Assembly: GCA_016711125.1 (NCBI GenBank)
Contig: JADJTQ010000005.1
Span: 1 to 64,000, forward strand
DNA: 64,000 nucleotides
Direction of reading: 5' to 3'
Origin: Saprospiraceae bacterium
GTDB taxonomy: Bacteria; Bacteroidota; Bacteroidia; Chitinophagales; Saprospiraceae
The notes under the pieces were generated by a model. The model saw nothing but the letters and a program-made list of their open reading frames with translations. It did not search any database and had not been told where the DNA came from. Positions within the stretch are counted from its first letter, which is position 1, and each line of letters starts with the position of its first letter. The translations under genes were made by a program, and so were the position numbers. Shown piece by piece: positions 19,076 through 28,259 of the stretch.

Positions 19076-20092
19076 ATGAAGATGACCAAAGTGGATATTT
19101 TTCGCTTGAACCCGGGCAGTAACTACTATTTTGAACCAGGTTTCGATTTTGAAAAAGCAAAAGAAATCGCATTTAGATATCAATTTGACCAGTGTGGAGT
19201 ATACCGTCAATTTGTGACTAGCTTGCAAAAGACGGACGAGGCAGTTCATTCCTGGGGAGTCCACCCGTTTCTGCCAATCGAAGTATTTAAGCACCTACAT
19301 GTGAAGAGTGGTGATTGGTCAAGCGAAAAGGTATTTCGTAGCTCGGGCACCACAAGCAGCATAAGGTCACAACACTTGGTGCGATCTGTCGAAGACTACC
19401 GGTTACACACGATCAAGATTTTCGAAGATCAATTTGGGTCATTGAAAGATTTTGTAATCTATGCCTTATTGCCAAACTACCTGGCAGTAGGTGATAGTTC
19501 TTTAGTGAATATGGTTAAAGGCTTTTTAGCGCATAATGATCAGTCAGAACCAGCATTCTTCCTTGATAATTTTTCAGAATTGCAAAAAGCACTGGCACTT
19601 GCGGCGCGATCTCCCAAAAAGATCCTGTTAATAGGAGTCACCTTTGCCTTACTTGATTTCTCGATCAGCTTTCCGGTTGATCTTCCCAACGATACCGTCG
19701 TGATTGAAACCGGAGGTATGAAAGGACGAGGAGAGGAGCTTTCGCGATCTGAATTGCATCAAAAACTGGCCAGCCAATTTCAGCTGCCTTTTATTTATTC
19801 TGAGTATGGAATGACCGAATTGATGTCACAAGCTTATTCGGATGCCCAGGGTAGATTTAAGCCAGCGCCTAGTATGCAGGTGAGCATCAGAGAGATCAAT
19901 GATCCACTCACAGAAGTAAGAATCGGTAAAATCGGAGTGATTAACATCATTGACCTTGCTAACATCCACACATGTGCTTTTATAGCAACTAGTGATTTGG
20001 GTTTGATGCACCAAGATGGCACCTTTGAAGTGGTCGGCAGGTTGGATCAGAGCGATGTCAGGGGCTGTCACCTGCTCTATCTTGATTTCTGA
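19076..20092 (+). CDS. LuxE-like acyl-protein synthetase / acyltransferase
   Basis: An adenylate-forming (ANL-type) protein of 338 residues similar to LuxE acyl-protein synthetases. The ATP/AMP motifs are VFRSSGTTSSIRSQHL and FIYSEYGMTELMSQAY, plus TSDLGLMHQDGTFEVVGRLD near the C-terminus. It is expected to activate an acyl group. No lux or reductase partner is nearby, so the physiological role is unknown; many Bacteroidota carry such a gene alone. Confidence 0.8.
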   Translation: MKMTKVDIFRLNPGSNYYFEPGFDFEKAKEIAFRYQFDQCGVYRQFVTSLQKTDEAVHSWGVHPFLPIEVFKHLHVKSGDWSSEKVFRSSGTTSSIRSQHLVRSVEDYRLHTIKIFEDQFGSLKDFVIYALLPNYLAVGDSSLVNMVKGFLAHNDQSEPAFFLDNFSELQKALALAARSPKKILLIGVTFALLDFSISFPVDLPNDTVVIETGGMKGRGEELSRSELHQKLASQFQLPFIYSEYGMTELMSQAYSDAQGRFKPAPSMQVSIREINDPLTEVRIGKIGVINIIDLANIHTCAFIATSDLGLMHQDGTFEVVGRLDQSDVRGCHLLYLDF

Positions 20093-20127
20093 ATGTAGAA
20101 GGCTGATTTCAGATTTCTTGAATCCAC

Positions 20128-20180
20128 AATAAATCCACAATCAGCAATCTACAATCTACAATCAGCGATCTACAATCAAT
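20128..20180. repeat. Short degenerate repeat between convergent genes
   Basis: The words AATCCACAATCAGC, ATCTACAATC and ATCTACAATCAGCG recur about five times in 50 bp. It is an AT-rich spacer without coding content. Confidence 0.6.
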
Positions 20181-21431
20181 CTATTGTCTAATGATTTTTT
20201 CAGAATGTTTTTTACCATTTTGCTCAAAAGTAATGATCAATGCTCCTTTTGGGAAGCCGGAAAGATTTAGTTCATCTTGATAATGACCATTAAAGTTTTC
20301 GATTTTCTGCTCCAATAGAAGTTTCCCCTGCAGGTCTTGCAAACTTATAATTAAGGGTGCTGCTACACCCTTAAAAGAGACATTAAGTATTTCCTTGCTT
20401 GGATTAGGATGAATTTTTAATTCGCGAATTTGCAGGGAATTAATTGACTTAACCTCGGGATCAACAGCAGGAATTTCTTTGACTTCTTTCTCAATGATGA
20501 TTTCCTTTTTCTGATGTACAGGTTGTGATGTTCGTTCGGTTAGCTTAACATTTAAGGTCATTTCTTGCCTATCCCGAAGGATAGTAATGGGCACAATATC
20601 TCCGGGTTTAAATTGATCAAGATTATTGACTACTTCGTTAGCTTCATGTACGTCGAGATTATTAACGGCGGTGATTTGATCTCCTTTGAGGAGTCCAGCT
20701 GATTCAGCTCCACTTCCCCCAATTACCTCAGTGATTTCGATTTTTGTGCTGCTGCTTTCAACCTCATTTTCAATGAGCTTCTCAACGGTCTGAGCCAGGG
20801 CTACTCCCAAGAATGCCTTTGATTCTTGACTTTTACTTACATCGATTTGCAGGATCTCATCTAATTCATTCTCCTTCAATTGATTCTGTATTTCTTCCGG
20901 CATATCTTCACCTTCCCATTCAAAAACCTTTTCCTCCCCATTGCCTTTGCGTATGACTATTTTATTGGTGTTGCCCGGCTCTCCGCCTAGTGCTTCTAAA
21001 GCTTCTATTTTCTGTCGCATTTCTTCGGGCATTTCTTCATCACCTTCCCATTCTATAATTTTTTCTCCATTGTCATCTTTGATGATCACTTTCATTATTT
21101 TCTTTTCAGTGCCATTCTTCTTTTCTGTGATGATTTTTTCCGTGATGGTTTTTTCAACGATGGTAGATTCTTCCTGGATGTTGAGATCAATCTTCTGATC
21201 ATCTAGCTTTTGCTGAATTTCAGATGGCATTTGATCACCCTGCCACTCAAAATCCTGGACAGTTCCGTCGCCTGACTTGATGGATAAGGTCGTTGTTTTA
21301 GTGCCATTTTTCTCATTGACCGTTACAGTTACCTCTTTATTGTGATCTTGATCCGACCTTTGAGCATAGGTAAGACCCAATGTAAAAATGGTAACCAAAA
21401 GGATTTGGACGATTCTATAGTGAATATTCAT
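20181..21431 (-). CDS. Secreted PDZ-domain protein with internal repeats and T9SS sorting domain
   Basis: A 416-residue exported protein. The signal peptide is ILLVTIFTLGLTYAQ. Three repeats in residues about 35-185 share a core: DFEWQGDQMPSEIQQKL, IEWEGDEEMPEEMRQKIEA and FEWEGEDMPEEIQNQLKE. A PDZ domain follows at about 200-305 (AFLGVALAQ, GSGAESAGLLKGDQITAVNN, FKPGDIVPITILRDR). Residues about 335-416 form a T9SS type A domain (IHPNPSKEILNVSF, then LSGFPKGALIITF). It is directly downstream of the M56 peptidase and BlaI-type repressor on the same strand, so it is probably a member of that operon. The PDZ domain suggests it binds peptide or protein ends outside the cell; this is inference. Confidence 0.8.
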   Translation of the reverse strand: MNIHYRIVQILLVTIFTLGLTYAQRSDQDHNKEVTVTVNEKNGTKTTTLSIKSGDGTVQDFEWQGDQMPSEIQQKLDDQKIDLNIQEESTIVEKTITEKIITEKKNGTEKKIMKVIIKDDNGEKIIEWEGDEEMPEEMRQKIEALEALGGEPGNTNKIVIRKGNGEEKVFEWEGEDMPEEIQNQLKENELDEILQIDVSKSQESKAFLGVALAQTVEKLIENEVESSSTKIEITEVIGGSGAESAGLLKGDQITAVNNLDVHEANEVVNNLDQFKPGDIVPITILRDRQEMTLNVKLTERTSQPVHQKKEIIIEKEVKEIPAVDPEVKSINSLQIRELKIHPNPSKEILNVSFKGVAAPLIISLQDLQGKLLLEQKIENFNGHYQDELNLSGFPKGALIITFEQNGKKHSEKIIRQ

Positions 21432-21455
21432 CGTATTTTTGTTTTTTTATAATTC

Positions 21456-23318
21456 TTATTCCTTTCTGATTATTGTCTTTTGTTTCAGTAGGTTTTCATG
21501 CTCCTGGAGTTGTTCCAATTGCTGCTGTAAGTTAATTTTTATCCGGGCAATTTGCAATTTATCCAGGGCGGGGTCCTTCAGGATTTCCATTTTATCAGTG
21601 AGTCTAAGCCGCATCTCATCCATCAATTCTTTTTGTTCAGCAAGTTGTATTTGAGATATTTCTACTTCTGACCTTTCAGTTTCGACCTGAGCTAAATGAT
21701 CTTGATGGCTTATTAATTTTACCTGCATCCGAGCAAGGGCTTGATCGTGATGTGCCAAATCCCGACTCGCTTTTTCCTCCAATTCGAGTTGAGTAGTTAA
21801 AAATTTGTCCTGTAGTTGCTTCATATTTTGACTTTTTAAAAGTTCAATCTTATCGATTCTTCTTAGGACTTTTTCCTGATCAAGGATTGCTCTTTCATGT
21901 GCCATCATCTCCTGATTCTCAAGATGGACTTCAATTTCTTTCAAGTTCGGTGTGGTTTCCCGAATGATAATGACATCCCGTGCCGATGGAGCAGACGGGG
22001 TCGGTGGGGCAGGAGGTGCTGGTGGGGCAGGGGGAGCATCTGGTAATGGAGGCATTGGGGGTAATGGGGGTAACGGTAGCGGATTATCCAGTACTACTTG
22101 TAAATGATGTAATACGTTTTCATAGCTGCCAAAAGCGGTGGGGTCAATCTTTTTCCCATCTTCTTTAAAGTGGATGATTTCGCCATTTTCCTTTAAAAGG
22201 TCATATTGGTGACCTTTAAAATCTGTTTTGATACGTACTGCGTTTTTAGATTTCTTTTTTGGTACTGTATCGATTTGATCTGTATCATGGATCCATTCAA
22301 TGTCTATAGTTATTGCATCATTATGGATTTTTGACGTATACTCAGCACCATTCTTAAAGGCAAAACTTAGCAGTGCAATGAGAAGTAAGGCCACAATGGT
22401 TATTCCTTTCATAGTCATTTCATTTTTTTTAGGTGTCATTAATTGTCGATTAAATCTTCGGTAGAATGATTGTTTATTACCTAACATGCCAAGGGTTAGT
22501 TGAGGTGCCAGATTTTGGCGTTTCAGGAAATAAAGTGTATTGATGTAGCTGACTTTATCACCCGTCACCTGGATCGCTGCATCGTCACAACTGGCTTCCC
22601 GCTCATGGTGCATTTGGCCGGAAATCCACCACACTGCAGGATGAAAATAGAAGATGGTTTCTATCATCGTATAAAAAATATTCATCAAAAAATCAGCTCT
22701 TTTTATATGTGCCAATTCATGAGCGATGACAGCTTTCAACTGATCGGGAGAAAGTAGGACCATACTGGAGAGAGGCAGAAGAATAATTGGCTTTAGATAG
22801 CCAATCGTGGCAGGGATGTTAATTAGTGAAGATTCGACCAGGCCAATTTTTGTGGTGATTTTCATGCGCTTTTTCATGCGAATCAATGCTGCTCTTCGCC
22901 AGCCCTGTACCGGCTGACTCCGATATCTTAAGTGTAGTAAATTCAGCCATCCCATCAGAAGCCGGATACTTAGCAAAATGAAACCAAAAAGCCAAATCAG
23001 TACACTATAATAGGTGGGTGTCTTTAAAAGAGTTAAATCGCTGTAAGTACCTGACACTTTCTGGATCAGCATCGTCTCTGTGACAATGACTGTTTGCTGA
23101 TCCAATTGGCCGATGAAAGTGCAAAGTGCTGAGACGAAAACCATGAATAATGCAAAAGAGCTCAGTTCGTACCTTAGTGATGCTCGCTTTTCCGGTAAAT
23201 AATTAAGAACCACAGCCAAAATCATAGCGATGAGCGATCCTTGCCACAACGAATGGAGAAGGGTCTTACCAAGTGCTGCAATCAACGTAGGATCGATAAG
23301 AGATTCAAGCCAATTCAT
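21456..23318 (-). CDS. BlaR1/MecR1-like M56 membrane metallopeptidase with proline-rich and coiled-coil tail
   Basis: A 620-residue membrane protein. The N-terminal half has several TM helices (about 18-40, 50-72, 105-128) and the zinc-protease motif AVIAHELAHIKRADF near residue 200, as in BlaR1. In canonical BlaR1 the C-terminus is a penicillin sensor. Here it is replaced by a TM near 310-328, a segment about 345-405, a proline-rich tract at about 413-440 (PLPPLPPMPPLPDAPPAPPA), and a long charged, heptad-like region at about 455-620. The sensor input is therefore not a beta-lactam domain. By family knowledge the protease would inactivate the adjacent BlaI-type repressor. It is 6 bp from the repressor gene. 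Confidence 0.85.
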   Translation of the reverse strand: MNWLESLIDPTLIAALGKTLLHSLWQGSLIAMILAVVLNYLPEKRASLRYELSSFALFMVFVSALCTFIGQLDQQTVIVTETMLIQKVSGTYSDLTLLKTPTYYSVLIWLFGFILLSIRLLMGWLNLLHLRYRSQPVQGWRRAALIRMKKRMKITTKIGLVESSLINIPATIGYLKPIILLPLSSMVLLSPDQLKAVIAHELAHIKRADFLMNIFYTMIETIFYFHPAVWWISGQMHHEREASCDDAAIQVTGDKVSYINTLYFLKRQNLAPQLTLGMLGNKQSFYRRFNRQLMTPKKNEMTMKGITIVALLLIALLSFAFKNGAEYTSKIHNDAITIDIEWIHDTDQIDTVPKKKSKNAVRIKTDFKGHQYDLLKENGEIIHFKEDGKKIDPTAFGSYENVLHHLQVVLDNPLPLPPLPPMPPLPDAPPAPPAPPAPPTPSAPSARDVIIIRETTPNLKEIEVHLENQEMMAHERAILDQEKVLRRIDKIELLKSQNMKQLQDKFLTTQLELEEKASRDLAHHDQALARMQVKLISHQDHLAQVETERSEVEISQIQLAEQKELMDEMRLRLTDKMEILKDPALDKLQIARIKINLQQQLEQLQEHENLLKQKTIIRKE

Positions 23319-23324
23319 ATTGTT

Positions 23325-23714
23325 TTATTTTTGTTCAGCTTCAATTTTTTTAATGAGTTTTTTGATCTCAACAAGCTCTTGGGCGGTGGTTTCTTCACGG
23401 CCAAGAGCATGCATAATCAGGTTTTTTGAAGAGCCTTGAAACAGGCGGTCGATCACCGATCTGACCATTCCTTCCTTGACGTCGCTCTCAGGTATCGCAG
23501 CTACATAGATGTGTTGGCGATTGGTTGTATCACGGCTTACCAAGCCTTTTTCAGTCATGATCTGCATTAACTTAAGGGTCGTCGTGTACCCGACATCGGG
23601 CTTTTGCTCCTTAATTCGGTCGTTGACATCCCTAACAGTGCTAGAACGTTGTTGCCAAAGCACCTGTAATATTTCCAGCTCGGCTTCGGTAGGTTTTTGT
23701 GAATTCAAAGTCAT
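23325..23714 (-). CDS. BlaI/MecI/CopY family transcriptional repressor
   Basis: A winged-helix repressor. The start is taken at ATG 23714 (MTLNSQKPTEAELEILQVLW) because the longer reading frame to 23765 would run through the operator. Signature blocks are LTEAELEIL-like PTEAELEILQVLWQQ, STVRDVNDRI, GYTTTLKLMQIMTEKGLVSR and a C-terminal dimerisation region. Family members dimerise on a palindrome and are cleaved after BlaR1-type signalling. A palindrome lies just upstream. It forms an operon with the M56 peptidase and probably the PDZ/T9SS gene. Confidence 0.9.
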   Translation of the reverse strand: MTLNSQKPTEAELEILQVLWQQRSSTVRDVNDRIKEQKPDVGYTTTLKLMQIMTEKGLVSRDTTNRQHIYVAAIPESDVKEGMVRSVIDRLFQGSSKNLIMHALGREETTAQELVEIKKLIKKIEAEQK

Positions 23715-23743
23715 ATTATACGAATCATTTCGTACAATATTAA
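23714..23743 (-). promoter_or_regulatory. Probable BlaI-type operator upstream of the repressor
   Basis: The dyad TACGAATCATTTCGTA at 23719-23734 is a perfect 6+6 inverted repeat around TCAT, extended by near-symmetric TATT/AATA flanks. It sits 5 bp from the chosen repressor ATG, which fits autoregulation by the BlaI-type protein. Binding is inferred, not shown. Confidence 0.65.
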
Positions 23744-23835
23744 GTGATTTTCTATTGATCACCAAACTAAATTACGAAGATCGTCGTACTTTAAGAATTT
23801 CTTAACAGATTGAAGCAGGTGAGAGGAATCGGCCG

Positions 23836-25006
23836 CTATTTTGCCGCATTGGTAAGTCCTTCCAACATCCAGTTTGCCAGCGCTTGCCGGTTTGCAGGCT
23901 GTAAGATGCGACGATGATCTGATTTATTTTGAATATTTGCCAACTCGATCAGCACGGTTTTAGGCAGGGTGTTTTTCAGCACAAAGAGGTTATCCCTTGG
24001 ATCTACTTCACCTTCGTAGTGACCCCCTGCCCGATACTGCCGATACTTTTTTGCAAATGTTTGTTGAAGGGTTTCAGCCAATTGCTGACTTGCCTTTGAT
24101 GTGGGGTAATGGCAGAAGAAGACGTCTTGCCGGTGATTGATGCTCCGGCTATCCACATGAATGGATATGCAGGTTTGATTATTAAATCCTTTATTTTTAT
24201 TCAGCTGGAATAAATCATTTACTTCTTCTACCCGTTGACGGAGTCGTTTCGCCTTGGTTCAGTGGAATTTCTGCACCACGGCAGCGCTCATCCTGATCGC
24301 AGGGCAAAATCTCATGATCTCTGATCCCGTCATTTTGGTCTTCGATGATCAGATAGGCCTTTGCTCCTTGCTCAAGAAGTAACTTAAACAATCGAAGCGA
24401 AACATCATAGGCATATTCGTCTTCACATAGTATCGATCGCCCAGACTTACTCACAGCGCCTGGATCCGGACCACCATGTCCGGAGATGACATAATATACC
24501 TGACCTTGCAGATCGTCTGATTTTACAATTACATCCGCTTCTTTAGGTCCCAGAATAGGTAGCTGGTAGCTTTTCTTGTTGCTGGGTTTGACCGAGGCAG
24601 CTCCCTGGCAGTTAAGTTCGTGAAAGGGAACCCACAGCACTTTACTAGTCCTATAGTCGGACTCTCGCAACTGTTCGTTAACCAACCGCTCATTATATTT
24701 CTGGATTCTGACCGCCTGGTCATAGTCCGAGATTCCCACCGTGCTCCGAATGCTTTTACTATTGTACTTAAAGATCAGGACTGGCAATTTATACGCCTTA
24801 CCCTCGAGTAAATAATCGTCAGCATTCATTTCATTTAGCCGGTAAAACTCCTCGAGGTTACATGCCTCTTCCACCAGATGATAGCGACCGAGTAGCGTCA
24901 AGACACCATCTCCACTACGAGCATTCGTTTCAAAATAGGGAGTATCGTCAATGGCTGCCATAGGTGTGGTCAAAAGCAGCAAGCTGAAGAAGAGAATTAC
25001 GATCAT
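23836..25006 (-). CDS. N-acetylmuramoyl-L-alanine amidase, exported (one-base frameshift)
   Basis: An Amidase_3-type peptidoglycan amidase that cleaves the bond between MurNAc and L-Ala. It has a signal peptide (IVILFFSLLLLTTPMAAI), then a LysM-like region at about 28-80 (GDGVLTLLGRYHL to GKAYKLPV). The catalytic domain shows ISGHGGPDPGA, the Glu in CEDEYAYDVSLRL, SIHVDSR and LIELANIQNKSD, the usual zinc His/Glu set. The frame breaks at the CC of 24252-24253. One more G on the coding strand yields NQGAKRLRQRVEEVNDLF and joins the halves into about 390 residues. Confidence 0.85.
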
Positions 25007-25148
25007 AGCTTTTTGGACCTTAATACAACTTCAAATGTAAGGTAAAAAATTGAGAATGTGAACTTTAGATATATTTTATTTATGTCATATGAAAGATCAG
25101 AGAGAGTATGCCGATGTATTTTATCTTTAGGTTCTATAATCATTTTTC

Positions 25149-25801
25149 ATGCTTAGTCAGCTTAAGGCCCTCATTTACAAAGACCTTTTACTTGATTTTC
25201 GGCAGTTGTTCGGTCTCGGAGGTATCTTTTTGTACGTCTTTTCCAGCTTCTTTATTGTCTTCCTGACCTTTGGTGAGGTGGTTGGTGCGACCTGGATTAC
25301 CTTGTTTTGGATTGTAGTTTTGTTTGGATCGGTCAATGCGGTTCTAAAGTCGTTTGCTCAGGAAGATGACAGTCGCAATATTTATTACTATACGTTGACC
25401 GACCCGGTTGCCATCGTGCTCTCGAAACTTTTTACAATACTTTACTGGTATTGCTGATTTCTGGTTTAAGTCTTTTATTGTTTTCTCTGCTAACTACTTA
25501 TCCTATCGAAGAAAACGGATTCTTTATGCTGGCCCTGCTTTTAGGCGCTTTAGGTATTGCAGCTAATTTTACGTTTGTCTCCGCCATTGCTAAACACACT
25601 CGCAACAAAAGCACCATGATGATGATTTTAAGTCTGCCAGTGATTATTCCTCTATTATTGCCTTTGGTCAGATTATCTATTAAATGTTTGGGACCAGCCA
25701 CCTGGGCTATGATCCAAAGCGATGTCACCTTGCTCATATCAGTTGATTTACTAATCGTAGGTTTGGCATTGGTTTTATTTCCATTTTTATGGAGAGGGTG
25801 A
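25149..25801 (+). CDS. ccmB: Heme exporter CcmB (one-base frameshift)
   Basis: A CcmB membrane subunit of the cytochrome c maturation heme-handling ABC system. It has QLKALIYKDLLLDFRQ at the N-terminus, the family motif FAQEDDSRNIYYYTLTDPVA, and six hydrophobic segments. The frame is lost in the five-T run 25429-25433. A sixth T gives KLFYNTLLVLLISGLSLLLF, and the second ORF runs to FPFLWRG, the usual C-terminus. The expected downstream partners (ccsA/ccmC and ccmD) are found only at 38.4 kb, which suggests an insertion between them. Confidence 0.88.
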
Positions 25802-26001
25802 TGGTAAAGCCTTTATAGAATCTGAATCTAAAATCTGGTTGCGTATTTTCCCCTGAATTAATAGAAAAAGAAGAGTCGATTTCCTGTGCATGTTACTCCG
25901 CGTTCAAAGTTATCTTCATTTGCTTTTGTTTCACTCATTTTGCTATAGGACAATGTTTGTAATTAATATCAATTAAAGTCGATATCATTCCTACATCTTT
26001 T

Positions 26002-26268
26002 TTATTCACCTTGTTTTACATTTCGTATTTCAATTGGTATCAATCCATGTGCCTCTTTATGTGTGTGGATCACTGATTCTGGACTTGCTGCTTCAGATAA
26101 ACAAATTACCACTCCAGCTTTTTCATCCACCCAATAATTAATAAAATTCACGCCATATTTTTCCTGAATAGCCAGATCATTTTTGTGTGCCTCTGCTACG
26201 GCTTCTGCAGAAACATTGCTTGCCCCGAGTTGATGTATGTCAAGGAATAACTTTTTATTACCAATCAA
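26002..26268 (-). CDS. DUF4242 / SCO4226-like nickel-binding protein (5' end disrupted)
   Basis: An 88-residue DUF4242 ferredoxin-like domain: KLFLDIHQLGASNVSAEAVA, EAHKNDLAIQEKYGVNFINY, WVDEKAGVVICLSEAASPES and HKEAHGLIPIEI. Related SCO4226 proteins bind nickel. The only start in range is a TTG. The frame is open upstream and reads QAHGLLPVYTLEVTEG, which resembles the end of another DUF4242 unit, so the gene was probably a tandem-domain protein cut at about 26320 by a rearrangement. Confidence 0.7.
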   Translation of the reverse strand: MIGNKKLFLDIHQLGASNVSAEAVAEAHKNDLAIQEKYGVNFINYWVDEKAGVVICLSEAASPESVIHTHKEAHGLIPIEIRNVKQGE

Positions 26269-26319
26269 TGATGCCGCTAAGCCCTCTGTAACTTCAAGTG
26301 TATAGACAGGTAATAGGCC

Positions 26320-26595
26320 ATGGGCTTGAAACGGGAGATGAAGGATTTGGGTATAAAAAACATTCCCCGTGGCATAAGAAATTCAACCCGTTCAAATGCT
26401 GCTTTCTTAACGCGGAGGGAAATGGATGTTTTGCATTTGCTGAAAGAAGGGCTGCCAAACAAAGAGATTGCTTCGCAAATGTTTATCTATGCAAAGACGG
26501 TTGACCATCATATTTCCAGTATCCTGTTCAAATTGGATGCGAACTCCCGGTCCAAGGCAGTTGCTGAAGCTGCTCGTCTGGGTATTCTAAAATAG
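26320..26595 (+). pseudogene. Orphan C-terminal LuxR-type HTH fragment
   Basis: Only the end of a large LuxR-family regulator remains. The linker LGIKNIPRGIRNSTRSN and HTH (AAFLTRREMDVLHLLKEGLP, NKEIASQMFIYAKTVDHHIS, SILFKLDANSRSKAV) are typical of AAA-ATPase/LuxR proteins that are normally several hundred residues longer. A stop codon lies two codons before the ATG at 26320, and no ATPase domain is found upstream. It abuts the truncated DUF4242 gene head to head. Confidence 0.7.
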
Positions 26596-26682
26596 GGAAG
26601 CGCACAGTGTAAATTGGGGAACAACTTCTATTTGCGACTTTAATTCTCAAAATACCTTTGTATCTAACTAAAAGAATATGCA

Positions 26683-26955
26683 ATGAAAAAATTTATTATT
26701 GAAAGAGAACTGCCTGGAGCAGGCAATATGACTGAAGAAGAATTGCAGGCCATTTCAAAAACTTCTGTATCGGTCATATCTGTATTGGGTAAGCCATACA
26801 ACTGGGTAGAATCTTATGTCACCCAAGACAAAATTTATTGCATTCACGAAGCAGAAAGTGAAGAAGTGATCAGAGAGCATGCCAGTTGTGCAAGTTTTCC
26901 TGCCGATAAAGTGGAAGAAGTGAAAGCCATCATTGGTCCTTCTACCGCGGGTTGA
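26683..26955 (+). CDS. DUF4242 domain protein
   Basis: A 90-residue complete DUF4242 domain: FIIERELPGAGNMTEEELQA, then GKPYNWVESYVTQDKIYCIHEAESEEVIREHA. It is similar to the neighbouring minus-strand DUF4242 unit but in the shorter single-domain form. Nickel binding is known for an SCO4226 relative; here it is only inference. Confidence 0.8.
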   Translation: MKKFIIERELPGAGNMTEEELQAISKTSVSVISVLGKPYNWVESYVTQDKIYCIHEAESEEVIREHASCASFPADKVEEVKAIIGPSTAG

Positions 26956-27134
26956 GGTACATGGAGAAAAAGGAAGCCGAGTTCAATTAAGGACTGCGCC
27001 TGTCATTCAGAATTTTGATGAGGATATTGTAGAAAGAATTTAACTTTATCACTGAGGTCTCATGGAAGTGCTTTTTATTTATCTTGGATAGTGCAGAAAA
27101 GAGATAGATATGTAACCATGCTTATTGGAAGTAT

Positions 27135-28019
27135 ATGGACAATACTTATGACTATTTGGTAAGTCGGCCAAAGGAATTCAAACAACTGGTTTCCAAGGAT
27201 GTACTGTTCCTTCACTACATCTGTCCTCAGTTTGATAAGTATCTGTATTTGTTTAATCACTTTAACACGATCAGCTTTACATTGGGAGGAAATAAAATTT
27301 TTCACCATGGTTCTAGGTCATGGACATTTACAGAAGATACCACCCTCTTTGCCAAAAAGACCGCATGGAAACAAGAGATGGGAACACTAGGCTGGGAGAT
27401 ATTGGCATTCTATTTTCCAGATGATTTCCTGTGCCGTTTCTTTAATGAGCATCGCCAGCTATGGCCTCTGAAATCATTGCCTGAGCCCCCAAGTGATGCC
27501 TTTATCGAGATAAAAATTACTGAGGCGACCCGAGCATTTTTTTATAGCATTTTACCCTATTTTTCGCAGCAACCACCACCTTCAGCAGAACTACTCGAAC
27601 TTAAATTCAAAGAGTTGTTGTTTAACATACTTTCAGACTCAGATAATGCAGGACTGCTTGCTTATATAAGTAGTGTGAGCGACCAGCACAAACCACCATT
27701 GTATGAAATAATGGAGGCAAACTATGTGTTTAATATGTCGATTACGGAATTTGCACGTATTACGCAAAGGAGCGTTTCCACCTTCAAAAGAGATTTTGAA
27801 AGGCATTACCACACCTCCCCTGGTAGATGGCTTACTGAAAAAAGAATTGGCTATGCAAAAATGTTGTTGGATACGAGCAAAAAAAACATCAGCGAAATTG
27901 CGTATGACAGTGGATTCGAAAGCTCTCCACATTTCAGTCGTGTGTTTAAGGAGAGCTATGGATTGTCACCTTCGCAATACCGGGAAAAAACTTCGGCACT
28001 GCATAATGCTATTACTTAG
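27135..28019 (+). CDS. AraC family transcriptional regulator (paralogue 1)
   Basis: A 294-residue regulator with a sensor-like N-terminal half and a C-terminal double HTH (SITEFARITQRSVSTFKRDF; KKNISEIAYDSGFESSPHFS; RVFKESYGLSPSQYR). The N-terminal part contains LLELKFKELLFNIL, found in ExsA-like AraC proteins. A clear paralogue lies at 32776-33672. It probably regulates the neighbouring oxidase or receptor gene, by context only. Confidence 0.88.
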   Translation: MDNTYDYLVSRPKEFKQLVSKDVLFLHYICPQFDKYLYLFNHFNTISFTLGGNKIFHHGSRSWTFTEDTTLFAKKTAWKQEMGTLGWEILAFYFPDDFLCRFFNEHRQLWPLKSLPEPPSDAFIEIKITEATRAFFYSILPYFSQQPPPSAELLELKFKELLFNILSDSDNAGLLAYISSVSDQHKPPLYEIMEANYVFNMSITEFARITQRSVSTFKRDFERHYHTSPGRWLTEKRIGYAKMLLDTSKKNISEIAYDSGFESSPHFSRVFKESYGLSPSQYREKTSALHNAIT

Positions 28020-28259
28020 GTAGAACTCAGGCTGGGACTGTTCTATATTTCCTTTCTGTGCTTCGATAGCCGCTTTAGCTCGCTTGGAAGAAAAACTACT
28101 TTCTTACTTGTACCCTAATTTTAGGTTCATTGATAGTCTTCCTCTGGGCAAATGAACTTCTAGGATATCATTATGGACTTTTCAGGCAACCAACTTTCAG
28201 CAGTTGCAATTTATCTTAGTGCCGACAAATTTCCCATTCACTTCACTATAAGATACGCC

